Shown here piece by piece: positions 45,905 through 53,702 of a stretch of DNA of 64,000 nucleotides. The translations under genes and the position numbers were made by a program. Under the pieces are notes generated by a model, which was not told the DNA's origin, searched no databases, and saw only the letters and a list, made by a program, of their open reading frames with translations. Within the stretch, counting starts at the first letter, position 1; each line of letters begins with the position of its first letter. The DNA is from Novacetimonas maltaceti (lineage in GTDB: Bacteria; Pseudomonadota; Alphaproteobacteria; Acetobacterales; Acetobacteraceae), in NCBI RefSeq assembly GCF_002906255.1, contig NZ_POTC01000015.1, positions 1 to 64,000 of the forward strand. Direction: 5' to 3'.

Positions 45905-47176
45905 TCATGCTGCCTGTGTCCGCCCGAAACGGTCGGGGCGGAAGGGATGCAGATCCAGCGGTGTTTTTTCACGGGTTGCGAGGGCCGCGACCAGTTCCGC
46001 CGTGAACGGGGCAAGCGTCAGGCCCAGATGCTGGTGCCCGCATGCGGCAATGACGCCCGGCAGGCCCGTGACACGCCCGATGGCGGGCAGGTAATCCGGC
46101 AGGGTCGGACGGCAGCCGACCCAGCGGGAAAAGCCGGAGCGGACCGGTAGGCCGCTGTTTTGTACCACCCGTTCCAGACGCTCCCACTTGCGCGGATCCG
46201 GCGGGGCGTCCGCACGCGTGAACTCGACAAATGTCGAGGCACGCATCCTCTGGCCAAAGCGCGAGACGATGACCGAGTGATCCGCGAAGATCATTGGCGG
46301 CGCAACCGGTGCGTCCCCATGGTCCCATTCGATATGATAGCCACGCTCCGCAATCAGTGGCGGCGTCCAGCCCTGCACGATGTCGCGCGTCCCCACGCCG
46401 GCGGCCATGACAACGATATCCGGCGACAGCGATGCGCCATCCGCCAGGAATACGCGCGGCCCCTGCGGGCCTGATGTAACCCGGACAACGCGCTGCTGGC
46501 GCAGTTCGCATCGCGGATCGGCGTCCAGACGGTCGCGCAGGGCCGCCAGCACCAGGGCGGGGGCACGCACCTGTGCCGTTCCGTCAAACACCAGTCCACC
46601 GCGCGGAACATGGCCCAGCAACGGCACCAGTTCCGCACGTTCCTGATACGACATCGGGCGCACCGTTGCCGTCCCATGGTCCGATGACATCACCGCGCGC
46701 ATCGCCAGAAGCGGGTCATGCGCCCCGTTCCACAGCATCAGGTGCCCGTTTTCGATCAGCAGTCCGGGGGCATCAAGGTCGGATGCCATGCGCCGCCATG
46801 CCGGCAGCGCGTGCGACAGCAGTCCGCGCAGGGCCACATGTCCCTGCCGCGCCGTCGCCGCGCCACATGCACGGATATAGCGCATGCACCATGGCAGCCA
46901 TGTGCCGACATATCGCCAGCCGATATCCAGCGCCCCACCCGTCAGGCCAAACAGGCGTCCCGGCGCGGAGAGGAGGAGTCGGGGGGACGCCAGGGGCATC
47001 ACCTGCTCGACCGCGACATGCCCCGCGTTGCCCCATGATGCCGCGTCCTGCGGTGCGCCCACATTCATGACGGTGACCTGCAGGCCCCGCGCCCTGAGGC
47101 GCAGCGCGCACGAAAGTCCCACAACCCCGCCCCCGACCACGACAGCGGATGCAACGCGACCGGTATTTTCGGGCAT
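45905..47176 (-). CDS. FAD-dependent D-amino acid dehydrogenase, probable D-hydroxyproline dehydrogenase
   Basis: A 423-residue DadA-like flavoenzyme. The dinucleotide-binding segment is AVVVGGGVVGLSCALRLRARG at the N-terminus, and C-terminal WVGCRPTLPDYLPAIGRV and GHQHLGLTLAPFTAELVA are typical of the family. In this cluster it should oxidise cis-4-hydroxy-D-proline to 1-pyrroline-4-hydroxy-2-carboxylate. The ATG at 47176 (ENTGRVAS) follows AGGAAG about ten bases upstream; a TTG seven codons earlier is less likely. First gene of the minus-strand unit. Confidence 0.85.
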   Translation of the reverse strand: MPENTGRVASAVVVGGGVVGLSCALRLRARGLQVTVMNVGAPQDAASWGNAGHVAVEQVMPLASPRLLLSAPGRLFGLTGGALDIGWRYVGTWLPWCMRYIRACGAATARQGHVALRGLLSHALPAWRRMASDLDAPGLLIENGHLMLWNGAHDPLLAMRAVMSSDHGTATVRPMSYQERAELVPLLGHVPRGGLVFDGTAQVRAPALVLAALRDRLDADPRCELRQQRVVRVTSGPQGPRVFLADGASLSPDIVVMAAGVGTRDIVQGWTPPLIAERGYHIEWDHGDAPVAPPMIFADHSVIVSRFGQRMRASTFVEFTRADAPPDPRKWERLERVVQNSGLPVRSGFSRWVGCRPTLPDYLPAIGRVTGLPGVIAACGHQHLGLTLAPFTAELVAALATREKTPLDLHPFRPDRFGRTQAA

Positions 47177-47250
47177 GGATGTTTTCTTCCTTTCCAAATC
47201 AATACGTATACGATAGACGAAACGTTATCGAAATCAAGTGGAGAGTTCCC
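47177..47250. promoter_or_regulatory. Divergent promoter of the hydroxyproline genes
   Basis: A 74-base gap between divergent catabolic units. It contains GTATACGATA (47206-47215) around the palindrome CGTATACG and, further on, CGATA and TATCG half-sites. GTATAC-centred palindromes are typical targets of GntR/FCD regulators, and two genes of that type flank the cluster. Confidence 0.5.
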
Positions 47251-48144
47251 ATGCAGTGGACGGGTGTTTTTCCTGCGGCGACCACACAGTTCGCCCCGGA
47301 TCTGTCGATCGATTTTGCCGCGACGCAGAAGGTTCTGGACAACCTGATCGGCGATGGCGTCCATGGCCTGACGATCATGGGCACCTGTGGCGAGAACAAT
47401 TCGCTCGAACCGGATGAAAAGCTGAAGGTCCTTGCCGCCGCATGCGAAACGGCAAAGGGGCGCGTGCCCGTCATCGTCGGTGTGTCGGAACTGACGACGC
47501 CGCGCGCGGTGAAATTCGCGGCCGACGCCGCACGGATCGGCGCGGATGCGCTGATGGTGCTGCCCGCGATGGTCTATGTGCCCAAGGAAGCCGAACTTGT
47601 CGCCCACCTGAAGGCCGTGGCAGCGGCGTCCGACCTGCCGATCATGCTGTACAACAACCCCACCGCCTATCGCGTGAACATCAGCATGGATGTGCTGCGT
47701 GAACTGACGGACGTGAAGACGATCGTTGCGGTCAAGGAAAGTTCGGCCAATACCCGCCGCTATACCGATGTGGTCAACGCATTCGGGGACCGGTATATCA
47801 TGATGGCCGGACTGGACGATGTGGCGTTCGAGGGGCTGACGCTGGGGGCGGCGGGCTGGATCTCCGGCCTGACAAGCGCCTTCCCCCAGGAATCGGTCGA
47901 ACTGGTGGAGGCGTTGCAGAAGGGCAACATGGCGCGGGCGCTGGAAATCTATCGCTGGTTCATGCCCCTGCTACATCTGGATGCGGAACATGACCTGGTG
48001 CAGTCGATCAAGCTGGCGGAACAGATCATGGGGCGTGGCAACGAACGCGTGCGCATGCCGCGCATGCCCCTGACGGGCGCCCGTCGCGCCGAAGTCACGG
48101 CAATGGTGGAAAAAGCCGCCGCCACGCGTCCTTCCGCACGATAG
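47251..48144 (+). CDS. DHDPS-family lyase, probable 1-pyrroline-4-hydroxy-2-carboxylate deaminase
   Basis: A 297-residue (beta/alpha)8 enzyme of the dihydrodipicolinate synthase/N-acetylneuraminate lyase superfamily. The Schiff-base lysine is K162 in VAVKESSAN, the tyrosine motif is IMLYNNPTAY, and MGTCGENNSLEPDEK replaces the usual GTTGE segment. In hydroxyproline clusters this family deaminates the pyrroline to alpha-ketoglutarate semialdehyde. The ATG at 47251 has GGAGAG upstream; upstream in-frame sequence crosses the promoter. It starts the plus-strand unit. Confidence 0.88.
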   Translation: MQWTGVFPAATTQFAPDLSIDFAATQKVLDNLIGDGVHGLTIMGTCGENNSLEPDEKLKVLAAACETAKGRVPVIVGVSELTTPRAVKFAADAARIGADALMVLPAMVYVPKEAELVAHLKAVAAASDLPIMLYNNPTAYRVNISMDVLRELTDVKTIVAVKESSANTRRYTDVVNAFGDRYIMMAGLDDVAFEGLTLGAAGWISGLTSAFPQESVELVEALQKGNMARALEIYRWFMPLLHLDAEHDLVQSIKLAEQIMGRGNERVRMPRMPLTGARRAEVTAMVEKAAATRPSAR

Positions 48145-48188
48145 GGCATGCGCCCGCGACGGCCGTATTTCAGATCAGGGACATGACA

Positions 48189-49187
48189 ATGCGACATACG
48201 TTTTTCTGTGTTGACGGTCATACGGCGGGAAATCCCGTCCGGCTTGTCGCGGGCGGTGCGCCCCTGCTGCGCGGGGAGAGCATGAGCGAACGGCGTCAGG
48301 ATTTCCTCACGCGGTTCGACTGGATCCGCACCGGGCTGTGCTTTGAACCCCGGGGCCATGACATGATGTCTGGCGGCTTCCTCTATCCCCCCACCCGTCC
48401 CGACACGGATGGGGGCATCCTGTTCATCGAGACCAGTGGCTGCCTGCCGATGTGCGGGCATGGGACGATCGGCCTGGTGACGTTCGGGCTGGAACATGGC
48501 CTGCTGCAGCCACGCACGCAGGGCCAGCTTCGGCTGGAGGTGCCGGCCGGCATCATCGACATCACCTATACCCACACCCACAACCGGGTGACGTCCGTGA
48601 CCATCCGCAATGTCCCCGCATGGGTGGCCAGGATCGGGATCTCCATCGATGTGCCGGGGTTCGGCCCGCTGACGGTCGATGTGGCCTATGGCGGGAATTT
48701 CTACGCCATCGTCGAACCGCAGGGTCCCTACCGCACCCTTGACGAACTTGGGGCGCGGCGCATCCTTGAACTCAGCCCCGTGATCCGCGACCTGGTCCGT
48801 CGCGCCTATACCCCCGTCCACCCCCTTGATCCCACCATTTCAGGCGTCAGCCACGTTCTGTGGGCCGAACCGGGGGAACATCCGGCACAACAGGGCCGCA
48901 ACGCCGTGTTCTATGGCGACAAGGCCATCGACCGCAGCCCCTGCGGCACCGGCACCTCGGCCCGGCTGGCGCATCTGTGGCACAAGGGCATCCTTGGCAT
49001 GGACCAGCCGTTCATCCATGAAAGCTATATCCGCAGCCGTTTCACAGGGCGTATCGACAGCGAGACAAAAGTAGGCGACCATCGTGCGATCGTCCCGCTG
49101 ATTACGGGAAGTGCCATTTCAACCGGGTTCAATACGATCTGGATTGATAAGGAAGATGTTTTCAGCAACGGTTTCCAGGTGGTCTGA
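48189..49187 (+). CDS. 4-hydroxyproline 2-epimerase (proline racemase family)
   Basis: A 332-residue enzyme converting trans-4-hydroxy-L-proline to cis-4-hydroxy-D-proline, without cofactor. The two catalytic cysteines are C89 (CLPMCGHGTIG) and C252 (DRSPCGTGTSA), as in true epimerases; related dehydratases have Thr or Ser at the second position. The N-terminal CVDGHTAGNPVR motif is also diagnostic. AGGGA is seven bases upstream of the chosen ATG; another ATG two codons earlier is too close to it. Second gene of the plus-strand unit. Confidence 0.93.
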   Translation: MRHTFFCVDGHTAGNPVRLVAGGAPLLRGESMSERRQDFLTRFDWIRTGLCFEPRGHDMMSGGFLYPPTRPDTDGGILFIETSGCLPMCGHGTIGLVTFGLEHGLLQPRTQGQLRLEVPAGIIDITYTHTHNRVTSVTIRNVPAWVARIGISIDVPGFGPLTVDVAYGGNFYAIVEPQGPYRTLDELGARRILELSPVIRDLVRRAYTPVHPLDPTISGVSHVLWAEPGEHPAQQGRNAVFYGDKAIDRSPCGTGTSARLAHLWHKGILGMDQPFIHESYIRSRFTGRIDSETKVGDHRAIVPLITGSAISTGFNTIWIDKEDVFSNGFQVV

Positions 49188-49238
49188 ACGCGACCACCCG
49201 GAGTGACCCTGACCCTTCTTGCATAAAGGCCCCCGTGC

Positions 49239-49919
49239 ATGGGCATCGTACACCACTCCACATCACTGCAGGTACGCACCATCGCGGATCAACTCTATTA
49301 CCTGATCCGCAAACGTATCCTGCAAGGTGAACTGGCAGAAGGCGAACCCATCCGCCAGGATACGATCGCAGCCGAACTGGGCATCAGCAAGATCCCGCTG
49401 CGTGAGGCGCTGGCCCGGCTGGAGCAGGACGGGCTGGTCAGGTCGCACGCCAATCGCGGGTTTACCGTCAATATGCTGAGCGCGGAGGAAGCCGACGAGG
49501 TCTTTGCGCTCAGGCTGCAGCTTGAACCCACGGCCACCGTTGCGGGAAGCCGGCACGCCACCGCCGCCGACCATGCAAGGGCACGCGCAACCCTGGCGGC
49601 GGTCGGAAATGCCGTGGTGCAGGATGACGTTGACTGGGGCGAATGCAACCGCGCCTTTCACATGTCCCTCATCGCCCCCGGTGCGGGTACGCTGACCTAC
49701 ACCATGATCGAACGCCTGAATGTCATCGCGGACCGGTATGTACGCTTCCATCTGGGGCCAATGGGACGGCCGGAGCAGGCGAACATCCAGCATGGCAAGA
49801 TACTGGAGGCGTGGGTCAGCGGGGATGAAAAGACCCTGCTGAGGCTGTCACGCAACCATATCCGCAACACGCATGACGACCTGCGCAAGGAGCTGCCGCG
49901 CAACGGGCCGCGGCAGTAG
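49239..49919 (+). CDS. GntR family transcriptional regulator of the hydroxyproline cluster
   Basis: A 226-residue regulator. The winged helix includes DQLYYLIRKRILQGELAEGEPIRQDTIAAELGISKIPLREALARLEQDGLV, and the C-terminal FCD domain includes DWGECNRAFHMSLI and NIQHGKILEAWVSGD. It follows the epimerase gene by 51 bases on the same strand, so it likely senses hydroxyproline or an intermediate and controls the divergent promoter. Its C-terminal codons overlap a hairpin. Confidence 0.9.
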   Translation: MGIVHHSTSLQVRTIADQLYYLIRKRILQGELAEGEPIRQDTIAAELGISKIPLREALARLEQDGLVRSHANRGFTVNMLSAEEADEVFALRLQLEPTATVAGSRHATAADHARARATLAAVGNAVVQDDVDWGECNRAFHMSLIAPGAGTLTYTMIERLNVIADRYVRFHLGPMGRPEQANIQHGKILEAWVSGDEKTLLRLSRNHIRNTHDDLRKELPRNGPRQ

Positions 49920-49933
49920 GCTTTTGCCGCGGC
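49907..49933 (+). terminator. Hairpin at the end of the hydroxyproline regulator gene
   Basis: Perfect arms GCCGCGGCA (49907-49915) and TGCCGCGGC (49925-49933) bracket the stop codon and a CTTTT loop. No T-run follows. It may end the plus-strand unit. Confidence 0.45.
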
Positions 49934-50728
49934 ATCGCCGGGATGTCGGCATGCCGGATGGCACTGAGTGAATAAAATCAGGGCATATGCCTTAATTATG
50001 CGCCAATACTGCCCGTTTTCACGACATAAACCACGGTTTGTATATAAATTACCCCATCATATAATATATGATGTTGCATATGCGTACCGATGGTGCCATG
50101 CTGCCCCTGTCGTCGAACAGGACGCAAAAGCAGACTCATAATAAATTCAGAGTATAATCAAGAACACGTTTCGATCTGTATTTTCATGCGGTGAGAATCA
50201 TGTGAAATCCAGAGAAACAGACATATCCAGAAACGACCTCAGGAAAGACAGTGCCCTTTCCATGGGAGTATTTGGGTATCCGCAAGAGTTTCCCTGTTTT
50301 TTTCATAAATCAAACTAAGACTGCGCAATGTACACTTTGCCATGGAACATGTGTTGAATATGCAACGCCATGGGGACGAAACCTCTTTTTTGTCGCGGAA
50401 TAATGCGAAAACGTATTGATCATATATTATATTTCATGCACGGTATACGATATATTCGATACCAATAAGAGGATTGAAAGAAACAAAAATAACACAACGC
50501 CTTGTAAATGTGCAGTTTCCAAGGGAATCCCATGTGCGGTTACGTGCATGCCAACCCAAGACTGGCATACCAATCATCCCAATGTATCGCCCTTCGGGAA
50601 ATGCGGGATGATTGTGGCGCAAAAGCCACTTCAGGTTGTGCAGGAATCATTTTGGAAATACTTGCACGTTCATTTGCAATGTCCGTTTTTGTTCTTGAAA
50701 TTCAATAATATATGCAGAGGGGTCAGGA
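49934..50728. other. Long AT-rich intergenic region with several palindromes
   Basis: About 800 bases of clearly lower GC without a convincing gene. It holds the perfect palindromes GGCATATGCC (49982-49991) and GCATATGC (50076-50083), a 19-base inverted repeat CATCATATAATATATGATG (50055-50073), and GTATACGATA (50443-50452) identical to the hydroxyproline promoter site. It probably contains regulated promoters for the receptor gene. A 108-residue frame at 50416-50742 has no family or good start. Confidence 0.45.
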
Positions 50729-50869
50729 ATGATGCTGTATGAAGACAATCCGTTCTACCATCTGGCGACCTGCCGCGACACGGCGTCACGACCGCCGGCC
50801 CGAACCCTGGCCATGGGACATCTTCTTTCGGCGCGTGTCCTGACCCTCCCCTGTCCAACCGCCCGGTAG
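50729..50869 (+). CDS. Short upstream ORF, possible leader peptide of the TonB receptor gene
   Basis: A 46-residue frame beginning MMLYEDNPFYHL and ending in TAR. A strong AGGGG site lies six bases upstream of its ATG. Its stop codon TAG is part of the TAGGA that serves as ribosome-binding site of the receptor gene, whose ATG is 12 bases on. This geometry suggests translational coupling or leader control. No hydrophobic segment or family is recognised; expression is inference. Confidence 0.45.
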   Translation: MMLYEDNPFYHLATCRDTASRPPARTLAMGHLLSARVLTLPCPTAR

Positions 50870-50881
50870 GAACACAGACGA

Positions 50882-53350
50882 ATGAGCAATCGTAATCTCT
50901 TTTCAGGCCTGCTTCTGATGACAACGGTCCTGTCGGGCATGTCGTCTCATCAGGTCCACGCCGCCACCACGGGTACGGCCACTTCCCCGCACGGCCATGT
51001 CGCGGCCCGTGGCACGACGCAAGCCGCGGGCGTGCACGCGACCCATGGCACGACCGCAGCGCATGCCGCCGGCCCGGTACATTCACATGCCGCCCCAGAG
51101 GCGCTGTCGGTTTCGGCGCATCGCACGGTGCATGGCGCGCACATGGTTGTCGGCAAGAAGCTGCTGGAATCCGCACCGCCCGGCATGAACCCGATGGCAG
51201 CGCTGAACACCATGCCCGGCGTGGACTTCCAGTCCGCCGATGCGCAGGGCGTCAGCACCTGGAGCACCCAGATCTTCATGCACGGTTTCCAGCAGCAGGA
51301 AATCGGCATGACGCTTGATGGCATTCCCCTCGGTGAAATGACATACCGTAACTATAACGGCATGAACCCCGTGCTGGCGGTTTCGTCCGAAAACGTGCAG
51401 GGCATTGACGTGTCGCAGTCCGCAGGTGCGGAAGACGTGGCGGCGACCAACAATCTCGGCGGGTCTCTGGCCTATTCCTCCAGCGACCCGAAACACAAGC
51501 TGGGCGGCACGGTCAACCAGGGTTTCGGCAGCTTTGACACATTCCACACCTTTGCGCGTGTCGATAGTGGTGACCTGAACAGCACCGGCACCCGTTTTTA
51601 CGCATCGTACATGCGTAACGACCAGCAGAAGTGGAAAGGCTACGGGGAGCAGTTCTATCAGCAGGTCAACGCCAAGCTGGTGCAGCCGATCGGCAACAAC
51701 AGCTCCCTCTCCGCCTATTTCGACTGGAGCGACCTGCACGAACTCGTCTATCAGGACATGTCGCCTGATATTCTCGACCATCTCGGCCCCAATGCCGACA
51801 ACTACTATAACGGCAGGGCGAGTGGCTATATCCGCGCCTATGACGCGGCCCTTGCGGCGCAGAACAAGGGGGGCGGCTATCCCGCCGGGTATGGCAACCT
51901 GAGCGATGCTTCGGATGCGTCCTATTACGAAGGCGCCACCAATGAAAGTGATATCATCGGGTACCTCAAGGCCGACCTGGCCCTGACGGACAAGGTGCGC
52001 TGGACCACCACCGCCTATGGCCATGGGGAATCCCAGCAGACCACATGGACGACGCCCTATGCCGGTTCGCCCAATGGCTCCCCCCTGAGCGAACTGGTCA
52101 AGCAGCCATCCATCCGCCGCTTTGGCGTGCTGTCGCAGGTGACCTATGATGTGGCCCACAACCACATCAGCGGCGGCGTCTGGTATGAAAACAATGATTA
52201 CCAGTCCCCGATGTACCAGTATGCGGAACCGAATGTCGTCAACGGCGTCGTGCAGGGCAACCTTGTCAATCCGCTGGGGCATTTCAAGGACCCGTTTGCC
52301 GAGGTCTTCAACCAGAATTACAACACCAATACCTTCACCGCCTTCGTGCAGGATACCTATCGCCCGATCCGCAACCTGGCCCTGCATTTCGGATTCAAGT
52401 CACTGCTGAACACCACGCGCGTGGGTGATGGCTACCTGAACCAGGATTATTACGGCAACATCGGCAACATCACCAGCGGTGTCAGCCAGACGATCGCAAA
52501 GCCCTTCCTGCCGCATATCGGCGTGGACTGGACATTCCTGAAACGTCATGAACTGTTCATCGACATTTCGGAAAACGTCCATACCTATGCGGAATCGGGG
52601 TTCAAGCTGTCGAACTCCCCGTTCGCCGTGACGCAGACGGCCTATAACGATGCGCGCAACACCCTGCGGCCGGAGACGGCGTGGACCTACGCCATCGGGT
52701 ACCGCTACCATGACCGCCTGCTCGGGGCGTCGGTCTATGCCTATCGCACGAACTTCAACAACCGCCTGCAGCAGATCACGTCCGGTCCTTCGGTCAACCC
52801 GATTTCCACCGTCGCCAATGTCGGCGGCGTGACCATGAACGGCGTGGATGCCGCCCTGACGGTGACGCCGCTGCGCAACCTCGCGATCACCAACAGCATC
52901 AGCTACAACCACGCCGTCTATGACGACAACATCACGGATTCCAACGGCACGCATGCCACGAAGGGGCAGCAGGTCGTGAATTATCCGCGGTTCATGTACA
53001 AGGCGCGGCTGTCCTATGACTGGCGTTCGCTCAGCTTCTATATCGATGGCAATTACGTCGGGCAGCGCAATTACGATTACGAGGGGGAATACCGCATCCC
53101 CGGTTACTGGCTGTCGAACCTTGGCCTGCAGTGGCACGTCAAGAAAACAAGCGATACCGGCCCGCGCCTGGGTGGGTTCCTGCGTGGCCTGACCCTGTCG
53201 TTCAACCTGACCAACCTGACCAACACCCGCTACATCGCCACCATGGGGGAAAACGGCAACCCGATGAACGCCGCATCCGCCTACACCGACCAGTCGATGC
53301 TGCTGGGCACGCCGCGCATGGCCTTTGGCGCCATCAAGGCCGATTTCTGA
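50882..53350 (+). CDS. TonB-dependent outer membrane receptor
   Basis: An 822-residue receptor: signal peptide (LFSGLLLMTTVLSGMSSHQVHA), a His/Ala-rich linker of about 45 residues (GVHATHGTTAAHAAGPVHSHA), a TonB-box-like EALSVSA, a plug domain (NPMAALNTMPGVDF, IFMHGFQQQEIGMTLDGIPLG, VSQSAGAEDVAATNNLGGSL) and a 22-strand-type barrel ending ...FGAIKADF with terminal Phe. It imports a scarce nutrient across the outer membrane. The His-rich linker hints at a metal or metal complex, but barrel sequence does not tell. AGGA lies ten bases before the ATG. Confidence 0.9.
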   Translation: MSNRNLFSGLLLMTTVLSGMSSHQVHAATTGTATSPHGHVAARGTTQAAGVHATHGTTAAHAAGPVHSHAAPEALSVSAHRTVHGAHMVVGKKLLESAPPGMNPMAALNTMPGVDFQSADAQGVSTWSTQIFMHGFQQQEIGMTLDGIPLGEMTYRNYNGMNPVLAVSSENVQGIDVSQSAGAEDVAATNNLGGSLAYSSSDPKHKLGGTVNQGFGSFDTFHTFARVDSGDLNSTGTRFYASYMRNDQQKWKGYGEQFYQQVNAKLVQPIGNNSSLSAYFDWSDLHELVYQDMSPDILDHLGPNADNYYNGRASGYIRAYDAALAAQNKGGGYPAGYGNLSDASDASYYEGATNESDIIGYLKADLALTDKVRWTTTAYGHGESQQTTWTTPYAGSPNGSPLSELVKQPSIRRFGVLSQVTYDVAHNHISGGVWYENNDYQSPMYQYAEPNVVNGVVQGNLVNPLGHFKDPFAEVFNQNYNTNTFTAFVQDTYRPIRNLALHFGFKSLLNTTRVGDGYLNQDYYGNIGNITSGVSQTIAKPFLPHIGVDWTFLKRHELFIDISENVHTYAESGFKLSNSPFAVTQTAYNDARNTLRPETAWTYAIGYRYHDRLLGASVYAYRTNFNNRLQQITSGPSVNPISTVANVGGVTMNGVDAALTVTPLRNLAITNSISYNHAVYDDNITDSNGTHATKGQQVVNYPRFMYKARLSYDWRSLSFYIDGNYVGQRNYDYEGEYRIPGYWLSNLGLQWHVKKTSDTGPRLGGFLRGLTLSFNLTNLTNTRYIATMGENGNPMNAASAYTDQSMLLGTPRMAFGAIKADF

Positions 53351-53374
53351 TCGCGCGGCATGGACACCCGCCCT

Positions 53375-53455
53375 GCCCCTCCTCCACCGGATCCATGCTG
53401 GTGGAGGGGGCGGCGCGGGGCATCCCCTGCTCCCGCGCGGTCTGACGCTTTTTTT
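53375..53455 (+). terminator. Terminator region after the TonB receptor gene
   Basis: Two successive hairpins. The first pairs CCTCCACC (53381-53388) with GGTGGAGG (53400-53407). The second pairs GCGCGGG (53413-53419) with CCCGCGC (53432-53438), and TTTTTTT follows at 53449-53455. The ten-base gap to the T-run makes it an imperfect intrinsic terminator. Confidence 0.5.
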
Positions 53456-53460
53456 AAAAA

Positions 53461-53531
53461 TTCACCCTGAATCTCGCTGGCATTTCCGGGGCATGCCCCC
53501 TGTGGGACAGGGCGCCGCATGACAGGGTGAA
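53461..53531 (+). ncRNA. Possible structured leader RNA upstream of the amino acid permease
   Basis: TTCACCCTG (53461-53469) pairs perfectly with CAGGGTGAA (53523-53531) and encloses GGGGCATGCCCC (53488-53499) and CCCTGTGGGACAGGG (53498-53512), which together could form a compact branched fold. It lies about 170 bases ahead of the permease ATG in a 352-base non-coding gap (53351-53702). It matches no riboswitch class I know. Confidence 0.3.
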
Positions 53532-53702
53532 ATGCGGAAACACAAATCCTGACAAGGGAATTTACGTTACGGTTTTGGACAGATGTCATGAAAGATGATA
53601 GCGTTCCCGCCCACAGGGAACTGGCATGACACCGTCCCCTTCCCGATGCCGGGGGACGTCCTGGCGGACTGCTGGCAGTCCGTGACCCATGAAGGATATT
53701 TG

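Noticed and set aside
50416-50742. A 108-codon frame in the AT-rich intergenic region
   Set aside because: No family, odd composition, weak start, and it overlaps promoter-like palindromes and the better-supported short ORF at 50729.
53595-53702. In-frame N-terminal extension of the amino acid permease
   Set aside because: The normal AAT-family N-terminus and a good AAGGA site support the start at 53703.
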